DNA of 64,000 nucleotides from Streptomyces actuosus (lineage in GTDB: Bacteria; Actinomycetota; Actinomycetes; Streptomycetales; Streptomycetaceae), in the NCBI RefSeq assembly GCF_016921115.1, contig NZ_JAFFZS010000033.1, forward strand, positions 1 through 64,000, written 5' to 3'. The notes under the pieces are model-generated. The model saw nothing but the letters and a program-made list of their open reading frames with translations, was not told where the DNA came from and made no database searches. This document shows, piece after piece, positions 1 to 8,293 of this stretch (positions are counted from its first letter, which is position 1; each line of letters begins with the position of its first letter). The position numbers and the translations under genes are program-made.

Positions 1-137
1 GCACGCACTCTCGCTGCACCGGACGAAAGCCCGAGTACATCCAGTACGAGGGCTTCCGGCCGGCACACCGGGAGCACGCACCGGACGCCGCTCCTCGACG
101 GGCGAACGTTGCCTGCCGCGGCACTAGTCTGGAGCGC

Positions 138-285
138 ATGTCAGCGATCCGTCTCCTCGTGCTGGGCGCCGTCCGCCAGTACGGGCGGGCCCGCGGCTAC
201 CAGGTGCGCAACGACCTGGAGTGCTGGGGCACGCACGAGCGGTCCAACGCCAAGCCCGGGTCGAACTACCACACCCTTGGCGGTG
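138..285 (+). pseudogene. PadR-family regulator, N-terminal remnant
   Basis: The first 45-50 codons from ATG 138 read like the start of the winged-helix domain of Streptomyces PadR-family repressors (MSAIRLLVLGAV, then a YQVRNDLE motif and a KPGSxYH motif). After about position 280 the similarity stops and the frame runs into a Gly/Pro-rich repeat before ending near 647. Two residues in the last motif look altered: Asn where Ile is usual, and Thr where Ala is usual. The recognition helix, the rest of the winged helix and the whole dimerisation domain are missing, so it cannot be a working regulator. I infer a deletion or recombination scar next to the decarboxylase gene. Family comparison is from memory. 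Confidence 0.6.
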
Positions 286-314
286 CGGAGTCGCCGCGCT
301 CAGCCGTTGACCGC

Positions 315-415
315 CGCAGCCCGGAGGGCCCGGACGGCCCCGAGGGCCCCGAGGGACCGGAAGGGGTGAGGGGGTTGATGGGGCTGCAGGGCCAGGTGGG
401 TCAGGAGGGTCAGTG
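315..415. repeat. G-rich 9-bp-periodic repeat downstream of gad
   Basis: A run of ggccccgag-like units that decays into ggg-rich triplets. Read on the plus strand it gives ten consecutive Gly-X-Y triplets, but no start or full gene supports translation. It lies just past the stop of the decarboxylase gene and fuses with the PadR remnant frame. It is low-complexity DNA; a transcription-termination role for the minus-strand gene is possible but unproven. Confidence 0.5.
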
Positions 416-1822
416 GTGGAAGCTGGTGGCCGCCGCCCGGTCCGACGTCTGCGGACGGGGCTGCCGGCGCAGCTCCGGCAGCAGCTGCGACAGGTCGTCG
501 AGGAACAGGTCGCCGAGGTCCGCGGAGAAGCCGTTGCGGCACACGACCCGCAGCACGGACAGGTCCTCGCGGTGGGGCGGGAACGTGTACGCCGGCACCA
601 GCCAGCCCTTCTCGCGCAGCCGCCGGGAGACGTCGAACACGTCGTAGGCCCGCACCTCCGGTGCTGTGGTGAAGGCGAACACCGGCAACTCGTCGCCCCG
701 GGTCAGCAGCCGGAAGTCGCCGAGCGCCTCCACCCGCTCGGCGACGCTCCGGGCCACGTCCCGCGAGGCCTGCTGCACCGTGCGGTAGCCCTCGCGGCCC
801 AGCCGCAGGAACGTGTAGTACTGCGCGACGACCTGGGCGCCCGGGCGGGAGAAGTTGAGTGCGAAGGTCGGCATGTCGCCGCCCAGATAGTTGACCCGGA
901 ACACCAGGTCCTCCGGCAGCGCCTCGGCGTTTCGCCACAGAGCCCAGCCGACCCCTGGGTAGACCAGCCCGTACTTGTGCCCCGAGGTGTTGACGGACGC
1001 CACCCGCGGCAGCCGGAAGTCCCACACCAGTTCCGGGTCGAGGAACGGGGCGATCATGGCTCCGGAGGCGCCGTCGACGTGCACCGGGATGTCGAGTCCG
1101 GTGCGCTCCTGGAGGGCGTCCAGCGCCGCGCACAGCTCCTCGACGGGTTCGTACGACCCGTCGAAGGTGGAGCCGAGGATGCCGACGACCCCGATGGTGT
1201 TCTCGTCGCAGAGGTCCGCCGCCGCCTGCGCGTCGAGGTGGTAGCGGTCGCCCTCCATCGGCACCTGGCGGGCCTCCACCTCCCAGAAGTTGCAGAACTT
1301 CTCCCAGCACACCTGGACGTTCACGCCCGTGATCAGGTTGGGGCGGGCGCCCCCGCCGGGGTACCGGTCCGCGTTCCGCTCGGCCCACCGTCGCTTCAGG
1401 GCCATCCCGGCCAGCATGCACGCCTCACTGGAGCCGGTCGTCGAGCAGCCGACCGCGGACGACGGGTCCGGCGCGTTCCACAGGTCCGCGAGCATCGCCA
1501 CGCAGCGGCGCTCCAGTTCCGCGGTGCGTGGGTACTCGTCCTTGTCGATCATGTTCTTGTCGCGGCACTCGGCCATCAGGATGCCCGCCTCGGGCTCCAT
1601 CCAGGTGGTGACGAAGGTGGCCAGGTTCAGGCGGGAGTTCCCGTCCAGCATCAGCTCGTCGCGCACGAGCTGGTGGGCCGTCATGGGCGGCATGGGCGCC
1701 TGCGGCAGCCGGTGCTTGGGCGGCGCCTCCGCCATGCCGCCCAGCGGATTCGCCACCCCGTAGAAGGGGTTCACGGACACGAGGCGCTCGTCGGGCTTCT
1801 CGGGACCTTTGTGCAACGCCAT
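410..1822 (-). CDS. gadB: Glutamate decarboxylase (PLP-dependent)
   Basis: Converts L-glutamate to 4-aminobutyrate and CO2, consuming a proton; it is a cytosolic, PLP-dependent group II decarboxylase. The 470-residue product has the usual family length. Visible landmarks are NPFYG near residue 18, a HVDGAS motif with the PLP-binding Asp near residue 250, and SGHKYG with the Schiff-base Lys at about 283. The ATG at 1822 is chosen because GGGAG lies 8 nt upstream; an in-frame start 33 codons earlier would add only a collagen-like low-complexity leader. No glutamate/GABA antiporter gene is adjacent, so a role in acid resistance or GABA metabolism cannot be decided from context. Confidence 0.93.
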   Translation of the reverse strand: MALHKGPEKPDERLVSVNPFYGVANPLGGMAEAPPKHRLPQAPMPPMTAHQLVRDELMLDGNSRLNLATFVTTWMEPEAGILMAECRDKNMIDKDEYPRTAELERRCVAMLADLWNAPDPSSAVGCSTTGSSEACMLAGMALKRRWAERNADRYPGGGARPNLITGVNVQVCWEKFCNFWEVEARQVPMEGDRYHLDAQAAADLCDENTIGVVGILGSTFDGSYEPVEELCAALDALQERTGLDIPVHVDGASGAMIAPFLDPELVWDFRLPRVASVNTSGHKYGLVYPGVGWALWRNAEALPEDLVFRVNYLGGDMPTFALNFSRPGAQVVAQYYTFLRLGREGYRTVQQASRDVARSVAERVEALGDFRLLTRGDELPVFAFTTAPEVRAYDVFDVSRRLREKGWLVPAYTFPPHREDLSVLRVVCRNGFSADLGDLFLDDLSQLLPELRRQPRPQTSDRAAATSFHH

Positions 1823-1835
1823 GGGTGCGTCTCCC

Positions 1836-1925
1836 AGTTCTCTGAATTCTCCCGGTACTCCAGGATCTGCCGGTCCGCCCGGATCTCCCGGCCTTCCCGG
1901 GCGGCTGTCTCCCGGCGTCACCGGG
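1836..1925. repeat. tcccgg-rich repeat upstream of gad
   Basis: Multiple ctcccgg/cttcccggg units sit directly upstream of the decarboxylase start. In the gad reading frame they would encode Gly-X-Y-like residues. This mirrors the G-rich repeat on the far side of the gene. It probably lies in the 5' leader or promoter region; no clear -10/-35 pair is seen within it. Confidence 0.4.
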
Positions 1926-2095
1926 CGGTGGTTTCCCCGGGCTCGTCCGGGGTGCGGTCGGCCCGCCCGGTCCCACCGCTCCGACCGGTCCCGCCGGGTG
2001 CCGTTCTCCGGGTCCCCTTGCGCTGCCGGTACGTTCGGCGAGGGCCGCCGACCGACGTGGGCCGCGGCGCCACCGGTGCGCCCGCCCGGCGCGGA

Positions 2096-2461
2096 CTACT
2101 CCGGGGCGAGGACCACCGCCGTGCCGTACGCGCACACCTCGGTGCCCACGTCGGCCGCCTCGGTCACGTCGAAACGGAACATCAGCACGGCGTTCGCACC
2201 CCGCGCGCGTGCCTGCTCGACGAGCCGCTCCATGGCCTGGCTGCGGGTCTGGACCAGCGTCTTGGTGAGCCCCTTGAGCTCGCCCCCGATCATCGATTTC
2301 AGACCGGCGCCGATCTGGCTCCCCACATGGCGGGACCGCACGGTCAGTCCGAAGACCTCGCCGAGGACCTCCTGGACGCGATGGCCTGGGACGTCGTTCG
2401 TCGTCACCACGAGCACGTCCGGCCGAGGGCTCTGGCCGCCGCCGTAGTCGTCAATACCCAT
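2096..2461 (-). CDS. YbjQ/UPF0145 family protein
   Basis: A 121-residue protein with the features of the YbjQ (UPF0145) family: an N-terminal VLVVTTNDVPGHRV strand, a central IGAGLKSMIGGELKGLTK segment and a GANAVLMFRFD strand. The family forms compact oligomeric alpha/beta domains and has been called a putative heavy-metal-binding domain, but its biochemical role is not established. It stands alone between gad and the DedA gene. The ATG at 2461 overlaps no neighbour. Identification is solid; function is unknown. Confidence 0.88.
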   Translation of the reverse strand: MGIDDYGGGQSPRPDVLVVTTNDVPGHRVQEVLGEVFGLTVRSRHVGSQIGAGLKSMIGGELKGLTKTLVQTRSQAMERLVEQARARGANAVLMFRFDVTEAADVGTEVCAYGTAVVLAPE

Positions 2462-2593
2462 GGCTCACAGCTTTGCCCCAGCCCGGCCACAGTGCATCCT
2501 GGGAGCGTCCGTGGAACCTGGGCCACGACCGCTGCGTTGATACTTTTGGGCAGCCAACCCCGCCCGTCCCCCATCAGCAGGAGCCACAGTCCC

Positions 2594-3724
2594 GTGACCA
2601 CGCTTGCGCTCGGCCCCGAGTGGCTCAGCCCGGACTACCTGATCCAGACCTTCAGCCTGGCCGGCATCCTGCTGATCGTCTTCGCCGAGTCCGGCCTCTT
2701 CGCCTTCCTGCCCGGCGACTCCCTGCTGTTCACCGCGGGCCTCTTCGTGGCGCAGGGGCAGTACATCAGCCAGCCGCTGTGGCTGGTGTGCACCCTGATC
2801 GTGCTGGCCGCCGTCCTCGGCGACCAGGTGGGCTACATGATCGGCAAGTTCTTCGGCCCGAAGCTGTTCAGCCGGCCCGACTCACGGCTCTTCAAGCAGG
2901 AGAACCTGGACAAGGCCCACGAGTTCATGGAGCGGTACGGCCCCAAGGCGATCGTCCTGGCCCGTTTCGTGCCGATCGTGCGGACGTTCGCGCCGATCGT
3001 GGCGGGCGCCGGGCGGATGAAGTACCGCACGTTCCTCACGTACAACGTCGTCGGCGGCGCAGCCTGGGGTACGGGTGTCACCCTGGCGGGTTACTGGCTC
3101 GGCCAGATCGACCTCATCAAGAGCAACGTCGAGGCGATCCTCGTCCTGATCGTGCTGGTCTCCGTGGTACCGATCGCCATCGAGTACCTGCGCGAGCGCG
3201 CCAAGAGGAAGCGCGCCGCAGCGCAGCCCGCCGCCGTGCAGTCCGCCCCCGGGCAGCCCACCGGCGGCCTGCCGCCGGTCATGGACGACGCCACGACCCA
3301 GCTGCGGCGCGTCGACCCGGCCCAGCCGCCCCAGCAGGACCAGGGCGGCACCAGCGCATACGGCGGCCGGTACGGTGCCCAGCCCGCCCACGGCCGGCAG
3401 CAGCCGTACGCCCCCCAGTCCCCGGCCCCGCAGCCGTACGCCCCGCAGCCGCAGCAGCCGTACGCCCCCCAGTCCCCGGCCCCGCAGCCGTACGCCCCGC
3501 AGCCGCAGCAGCCCTACGCCCCCCAGCCGCAGCCGCAGCAGCCGTACGCCCCCCGGACCCACCAGGGCTACGGTCAGGGCGACCAGGACTACGGCCGGCC
3601 CCCTCAGGGCTACGACCAGTCCCCGCAGGGCCACGGTCAGCACCAGCAGGGCGTGGGCCCGTCCCAGCAGGGGTACGGCGGTCGGCAGCCCTACGACGGC
3701 CAGTACCCGTACGACCAGGGCTGA
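2594..3724 (+). CDS. DedA-family membrane protein with Pro/Gln/Tyr-rich tail
   Basis: DedA-superfamily integral membrane protein; relatives act in undecaprenyl-phosphate or phospholipid translocation and envelope homeostasis. The first ~215 residues carry the family signatures: membrane-embedded Glu32, PGDSLL near 40-45, and the ARFVPIVRT motif with Arg124 and Arg130. A GTG start at 2594 is preferred because CAGGAG lies about 10 nt upstream; the frame is open much further 5', but that part only overlaps gad antisense. The unusual feature is a cytoplasmic tail of ~160 residues dominated by QQPYAPQ repeats and Gly/Gln/Tyr-rich sequence. Such tails resemble disordered interaction modules; its role here is unknown. 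Confidence 0.9.
   Translation: MTTLALGPEWLSPDYLIQTFSLAGILLIVFAESGLFAFLPGDSLLFTAGLFVAQGQYISQPLWLVCTLIVLAAVLGDQVGYMIGKFFGPKLFSRPDSRLFKQENLDKAHEFMERYGPKAIVLARFVPIVRTFAPIVAGAGRMKYRTFLTYNVVGGAAWGTGVTLAGYWLGQIDLIKSNVEAILVLIVLVSVVPIAIEYLRERAKRKRAAAQPAAVQSAPGQPTGGLPPVMDDATTQLRRVDPAQPPQQDQGGTSAYGGRYGAQPAHGRQQPYAPQSPAPQPYAPQPQQPYAPQSPAPQPYAPQPQQPYAPQPQPQQPYAPRTHQGYGQGDQDYGRPPQGYDQSPQGHGQHQQGVGPSQQGYGGRQPYDGQYPYDQG
3398..3550 (+). repeat. 54-bp in-frame tandem repeat in DedA tail
   Basis: Near-identical 54-bp units begin at 3398, 3452 and 3506; the last is shortened and followed by a 30-bp-offset copy at 3536. Each encodes QQPYAPQSPAPQPYAPQP or a close variant. The period is a multiple of three, so copy-number change would alter tail length without breaking the frame. 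Confidence 0.9.
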
Positions 3725-3745
3725 CAGCCCGCCGTGAGAAGGGTG

Positions 3746-3763
3746 CGGGGCGCCCGCGCCCCG
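3746..3763. terminator. GC hairpin between convergent DedA and ThrE genes
   Basis: A perfect 7-bp stem (cggggcg/cgccccg) with a CCCG loop sits 22 bp after the DedA stop and 83 bp beyond the stop of the convergent exporter gene. There is no U-tract, which is common for actinobacterial terminators. It could serve both genes. Confidence 0.45.
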
Positions 3764-3845
3764 GGCCGTCACAGCCGGAACCCGCTCCCGCACCGCCGCA
3801 CGTGGCCGCTCGGGCGGCCTGCGGGACGCCGAGGGCCCCCGGACC

Positions 3846-5507
3846 TCAGAAGCCTCGCGTCCGCTTCGCGGCCCGTCGCTTCTCCGCGGACCCGACCTGC
3901 AGGAACAGCCGGGAGATCTCCGACCCGAGGTTGACCCCGATGGCGATCGCCATGGCGAGCGCCGCCGCCTTGGTCAGGAACGCCAACCCCTTGTCCACCT
4001 CGTTCTGCGCGATGGCCAGCAGCCCGAAGTAGGTGGCCGAACCCGGCAGCAGCGGTCCGATCGCGGCGGTCGTGTAGGGGAGCGCGGAGGCGAACCGGTA
4101 GCGCGACAGCAACTGCCCGAACAGCCCCACCAACCCCGCCGCCACTGCCGTGGAGGCGACCGGCGACAGGTCGCCCGTGTAGCGCATCGCGCCGTACACC
4201 GTCCAGGCGACGCCGCCGTTCAGGGTCACGGCCAGCACGGTGGACCGTTCCTGCTGGAGCAGCACCGCGAAGGTGAGCGACAGCAGCATCGACGCGCCGA
4301 TCTGCCACAGCGGCCGTTGGGAGACGCTCAGGGCGGCATCGGGATTGAGGTGGGCGTCCAGCTGCACCCCCAGGTAGAGCACCACCAGCACGCCGACGAC
4401 GATGCCCACGAAGAGATACAGGACCTCCAGCAGCCGCGCCGAGGCGGTGATGTAGAAGCCGGTCAGCCCGTCCTGCACACCCGCCACCAGCGCCCGTCCC
4501 GGCAGCAGCGCGAAGAGTCCACCGGTGATGACCGCGGACGCCTTCACGTCGACGTGCGCCAGCGTCAGCGCGACGCCCATCGCCGCGGGCGGCATCGCGG
4601 CCACCGTGAACTGGTAGAACTCCGGAAGCCCGCGCCCCGCGGACAGCCACGCCAGCCGGTCGCCGAGCATCGCGCCGACCGCCGCCGCGACGAACACCAG
4701 CGCACCACCGCCGACCAGCACCGAGGCCGCGCCGGCGAGCAGCCCGCTCGCCAGGGTCAGCACCCAGGTCGGATAGGGGTGCCGGTTGCGCCGGATCTCC
4801 GCGAGCCGCCGGTACGCCTCCTCCAGGGAGACATGGGTCTCGGGGTCGCTGAGGTCGTCCACGAGCTGGAACACGGCCGCCAGGCGCGTGTAGTCGGTGC
4901 CGCGCCGCCGTACCGTCCGGGACGCCGTCACCGGGTCCTCCACCAGCGACGGCTGGTAGGAGATCGCCAGCAGGGTGAAGGTCACGTTGGGTTCGCAGCG
5001 GTCCAGCCCGTAGGAGCGGCAGACGGCGAACATCGCCGCCTCCACGTCCTCGGCGCCTTCGCCGCCGGCCAGCAGCAGCTCGCCGATACGCAGCGTCAGG
5101 TCGAGCACGCGCGGGACGGCCGGGCCGCCCTCCTCCACCCGCAGCACCGGCTCCGGCGCCGGCCGCTCCGTCACCGACATCCGCAGCATGGTGCGCATCC
5201 GGTCCTGCCACGGCACGTCCTTGGTCAGACTGACCGCGGGGACCCCGGCGGGCGGGGTGAAGGCCGCCGGTGCGCCCTTGGCGCTGTAGGTCCTCGGCGC
5301 GTTGAACGCCGATCCCTCCGGCTCGGCCTGGGGCACCTGCGGCACGTCCAGACCCCGGGGCACGGCGAACTCCGACGTCGTCTCCGGCTCCGCGCCGCCT
5401 CTCGGCACGACCAGCCCCCGCGGAACGGCGAACTCGGACGTGATCTCGGAGTCGTAGGAACTCCGTGCCTCGTCCGACTGCGGCTTGCGGTCCTCCGTCT
5501 CCGTCAC
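3846..5507 (-). CDS. ThrE-type threonine/serine exporter
   Basis: A 553-residue membrane protein fitting the ThrE family: an N-terminal cytosolic part, a DUF1212-type region with the LRIGELLLAGGEGAEDVEAA helix (about residues 135-155), and roughly ten hydrophobic segments ending with a DUF3815-type half. Known members export threonine and serine by proton-motive force. The first ~110 residues are extra and contain a duplicated SEFAVPRGL motif (about residues 25 and 45), probably disordered. The GTG start at 5507 has GGGAG about 10 nt upstream. Substrate is inferred from the family only. Confidence 0.85.
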   Translation of the reverse strand: MTETEDRKPQSDEARSSYDSEITSEFAVPRGLVVPRGGAEPETTSEFAVPRGLDVPQVPQAEPEGSAFNAPRTYSAKGAPAAFTPPAGVPAVSLTKDVPWQDRMRTMLRMSVTERPAPEPVLRVEEGGPAVPRVLDLTLRIGELLLAGGEGAEDVEAAMFAVCRSYGLDRCEPNVTFTLLAISYQPSLVEDPVTASRTVRRRGTDYTRLAAVFQLVDDLSDPETHVSLEEAYRRLAEIRRNRHPYPTWVLTLASGLLAGAASVLVGGGALVFVAAAVGAMLGDRLAWLSAGRGLPEFYQFTVAAMPPAAMGVALTLAHVDVKASAVITGGLFALLPGRALVAGVQDGLTGFYITASARLLEVLYLFVGIVVGVLVVLYLGVQLDAHLNPDAALSVSQRPLWQIGASMLLSLTFAVLLQQERSTVLAVTLNGGVAWTVYGAMRYTGDLSPVASTAVAAGLVGLFGQLLSRYRFASALPYTTAAIGPLLPGSATYFGLLAIAQNEVDKGLAFLTKAAALAMAIAIGVNLGSEISRLFLQVGSAEKRRAAKRTRGF

Positions 5508-5635
5508 TTGCGCGGCACTCCCTCTACGACACCTCCGTCAGGCCTCAGTATGCGCACACACGCCGGGTCGGGTGGCCACCCGGATACGCGGGATCCGTGG
5601 GACAGCCGGATACCCGGGACACGCGGATACGCGGA

Positions 5636-5663
5636 CGGGCCGCACGCGTGCGCGTGCGGCCCG
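5636..5663 (-). terminator. Hairpin downstream of ppa
   Basis: A perfect 11-bp stem (cgggccgcacg/cgtgcggcccg) with a 6-nt loop lies 18 nt after the ppa stop codon in the direction of transcription. It fits an intrinsic terminator of the U-less type. Confidence 0.6.
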
Positions 5664-5680
5664 TTCCGACAGCCGGTGGC

Positions 5681-6172
5681 TCAGTGACCGCCCTGCTCCT
5701 CGAAACGCTTGTAGGACCGCTCGATCTCGGCCTCGGCGTCGGTGCGGCCGACCCAGTCGGCGCCCTCGACGGACTTGCCGGGCTCCAGGTCCTTGTACAC
5801 CTCGAAGAAGTGCTGGATCTCCAGGCGGTCGAACTCGGAGACGTGGTGGATGTCGCGCAGGTGCTCCACACGCGGGTCCGTCGCCGGGACGCACAGCAGC
5901 TTGTCGTCGCCGCCCGCCTCGTCGGTCATGCGGAACATGCCGATGGCGCGGCAGCGGATCAGGCAGCCCGGGAAGGTGGGCTCGTCCAGGATGACCAGGG
6001 CGTCGAGCGGGTCGCCGTCCTCGCCGAGGGTGTTCTCGACGAAGCCGTAGTCGGTCGGGTAGGCGGTCGAGGTGAAGAGTCGACGGTCCAGGCGGATCCG
6101 ACCGGTCTCGTGGTCCACCTCGTACTTGTTGCGCGAACCCTTCGGAATCTCGATCGTGACGTCGAACTCCAC
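5681..6172 (-). CDS. ppa: Inorganic pyrophosphatase
   Basis: Family I soluble pyrophosphatase: hydrolyses PPi to two phosphates with Mg2+, pulling biosynthetic reactions forward in the cytosol. The product of 163 residues has the usual length. It shows the signature EDGDPLD at residues 51-57 with the metal-binding Asp residues, KGSRNKYE near the N terminus, and a YPTDYGF segment. The GTG at 6172 is preferred over an upstream ATG because GGAGGAG lies 6 nt before it. It is divergent from dacB; only about 85 bp separate the starts, so both promoters are compact. Confidence 0.96.
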   Translation of the reverse strand: MEFDVTIEIPKGSRNKYEVDHETGRIRLDRRLFTSTAYPTDYGFVENTLGEDGDPLDALVILDEPTFPGCLIRCRAIGMFRMTDEAGGDDKLLCVPATDPRVEHLRDIHHVSEFDRLEIQHFFEVYKDLEPGKSVEGADWVGRTDAEAEIERSYKRFEEQGGH

Positions 6173-6257
6173 CGGTGGCTCCTCCATGATCAGCACATAC
6201 TTCGGGTGATTAAGTGTCCCTCACGCTGGTGTGTGATCGCGAAAGGGGCTGGTGGTC

Positions 6258-7856
6258 GTGCCGGAACTGAGGCCTTGGCGGGGCACGCGACCGCGCGTGG
6301 CACGGTTCACCGCCGCCGTACGGCCGCGTCTCGCACGTGCCGCGACGGCCGTCCGGCCGCGGGTCGCGCGGCTTGCACAGACCGCGAAACCGCACGTCAC
6401 ACGCATGACGCGGCCGAACGCCAACAAGACCTGGCAGTACACCGCGGGCGCGGCCACCGCCGGTCTGGCGCTGGCCGCCGGTGTGGTGACCGCCGTGGGT
6501 CCCTGGGACGCCACGGGTCAGCGTACGGCCGAGCGGGAGTGGGCGGCCGCGCAGGAGCACACGGGTGGCGCAGATCACGGCCGCCCCTCGGGCACCGCAA
6601 CCGCAGGTCCCCGGCCCGCCCCGAGCGCCGCCGTCGTCCTCACGGGCCTCGGCGGCGGCGTCAACACCGTGAAGTCGGCGCCGACGACCCTGGACGCCGC
6701 CGCCCTCGCCGGGGTGCTGGGCCCGCTGCTCGACGCGCCCGGACTCGGTGCCCGGCACGCCGCCGCCGTCGTCGACGTCGCCACCGGTGAGCGCCTGTAC
6801 GGTGCCGGTGCCGACCAGGGTCTGACGCCCGCCTCGACCACCAAGATCGCCACCGCGGTCGCCGCGCTGTCCGCCCTGGGGCCCGACCACCGCTTCACCA
6901 CCCGCGCCGCGCTGGAGCCCGACACCGGCGAACTGGTCCTGGTCGGCGGCGGCGACCCCACGCTCACCGCCCGCGACAAGGCCGAAGGGTGGGCCGACCT
7001 GCGCACGCTGGCCGCGGACGCCGCCGCGGCCCTGAAGAAGCAGGGCGTGCGGAAGGTCACGCTGTCGTACGACACCACCCTGTTCGCCGGGCCCGGACTT
7101 CACCCCATCGGGGTCAACGGCAACGTCGCCCTCGTCACCGCCCTCGCGGCCGACGAGGGCCGCACCGACGACTCCACCAGCGGACCCACGCGCCGCGTGC
7201 CGGACCCGGCGGCGGCCGCGACGCGCTCGTTCGCCGGGTTCCTGGCGGAGCACGGCATCAAGACCACCTCACCGGGCCCCTCGAAGGCCACCGGCCGCGC
7301 CCGGACCCTCGCGACGGTGTCCTCCCCGCCGCTGTCCCGGATCGTCGAGCGGATGCTCACCCACAGTGACAACGACATCGCCGAGGCACTCGCCCGCCAG
7401 ACCGCCGCCGCGACGGGCGAGCGCACCGACTTCGCCGGCGCGGGCCGGGCCGTCCGCGCCCAGCTGGAGAAGCTGGGCCTGCCGCTGAAGGGAGCCGTCT
7501 TCCACGACGGCAGCGGCCTCGACCGCACCGACCGGCTCACCGCGGACCTGCTGACCGCCCTGCTCGTCGAGGCGGGAGACCCTGCGCGGCCCGACCTCCG
7601 GCCGGTCCTCACCGGCCTGCCGGTGGCGGGCTTCACGGGTACCCTCACCAGCCGCTACACCGACGGGGCGGCCGGCGTCGTGCGCGCCAAGACGGGCACC
7701 CTGACCGGAGTGAACACCCTCGCCGGGACCGCTGTCGACCGGGACGGCCGCCTCCTGGCCTTCGCCTTCCTCGCCTCGGGGACGACGGATCCCTGGGCGG
7801 CGCAGAAGGCGCTGGACACGGCGGCGACGGCCCTGGCGGGCTGCGGCTGCCACTGA
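6258..7856 (+). CDS. dacB: D-alanyl-D-alanine carboxypeptidase/endopeptidase (PBP4 type)
   Basis: Peptidase family S13 penicillin-binding protein; removes terminal D-Ala from, or cleaves, peptidoglycan cross-bridges outside the membrane. All three active-site motifs are present: STTK (about residue 193, nucleophilic Ser), SDN (about 370) and KTG (about 478). A hydrophobic anchor at residues 60-82 follows an unusually basic N terminus with repeated VRPR-type segments. GTG 6258 is preferred over GTG 6252 because AAAGGGG sits 9 nt upstream of it. The 532-residue length is typical for actinobacterial DacB. Divergent from ppa. Confidence 0.92.
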   Translation: MPELRPWRGTRPRVARFTAAVRPRLARAATAVRPRVARLAQTAKPHVTRMTRPNANKTWQYTAGAATAGLALAAGVVTAVGPWDATGQRTAEREWAAAQEHTGGADHGRPSGTATAGPRPAPSAAVVLTGLGGGVNTVKSAPTTLDAAALAGVLGPLLDAPGLGARHAAAVVDVATGERLYGAGADQGLTPASTTKIATAVAALSALGPDHRFTTRAALEPDTGELVLVGGGDPTLTARDKAEGWADLRTLAADAAAALKKQGVRKVTLSYDTTLFAGPGLHPIGVNGNVALVTALAADEGRTDDSTSGPTRRVPDPAAAATRSFAGFLAEHGIKTTSPGPSKATGRARTLATVSSPPLSRIVERMLTHSDNDIAEALARQTAAATGERTDFAGAGRAVRAQLEKLGLPLKGAVFHDGSGLDRTDRLTADLLTALLVEAGDPARPDLRPVLTGLPVAGFTGTLTSRYTDGAAGVVRAKTGTLTGVNTLAGTAVDRDGRLLAFAFLASGTTDPWAAQKALDTAATALAGCGCH

Positions 7857-8293
7857 CGCCGCACGACCGGGGCCCGGCGCGGCGGCGGCCGACGGCGTTC
7901 CGCGAAGGGCGGTCGACGGCGTCCCCGGTGGCCTCGTCTCGGCTCACCGCGGTGGCCGGGCGGGCCGGCGGCTCGTCAGTGGCGGCGCCGCGGACGACGG
8001 CGCGGTCGGCCACGGCGCGAGCGACCGGCTACCGGGCGTCCCGGCCCGCGCGGCGCACGCGACCGGCCGGGTGCACGTGCGGCAGTCGACGGACGGTCCG
8101 GCGCAGCGGCAGGCCCTGCGGGGCGGCAGCGCCTGCGGACCGCGGTCAGCGGCTCCGCTGCGGGCGGGGCGGCGCTCGTCCCGGCGACCGGGGCGCGTCC
8201 CGGCGGCGACTCGGGCGCCGTCGGCGTCGGGCCCGGCCCCACCGGGGCTCCCGCGGCCTGCCCCCAGCGCCGGAGCTCACGTACCGTTGACGC
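7857..8293. other. Gene-free stretch between dacB and the DUF2342 gene
   Basis: About 437 bp of high-GC sequence. Open frames exist on both strands but have arginine/proline-rich translations and no recognisable domain or ribosome binding site. I see no convincing gene, only the likely promoter of the downstream gene near its right end. Confidence 0.5.

Noticed and set aside
413..2593. Very long plus-strand open frame running through gad and YbjQ antisense into DedA
   Set aside because: It is an antisense shadow produced by high GC3. Its translation is Arg/Val/Gly-rich without domains, while the minus-strand genes have clear motifs and ribosome binding sites.
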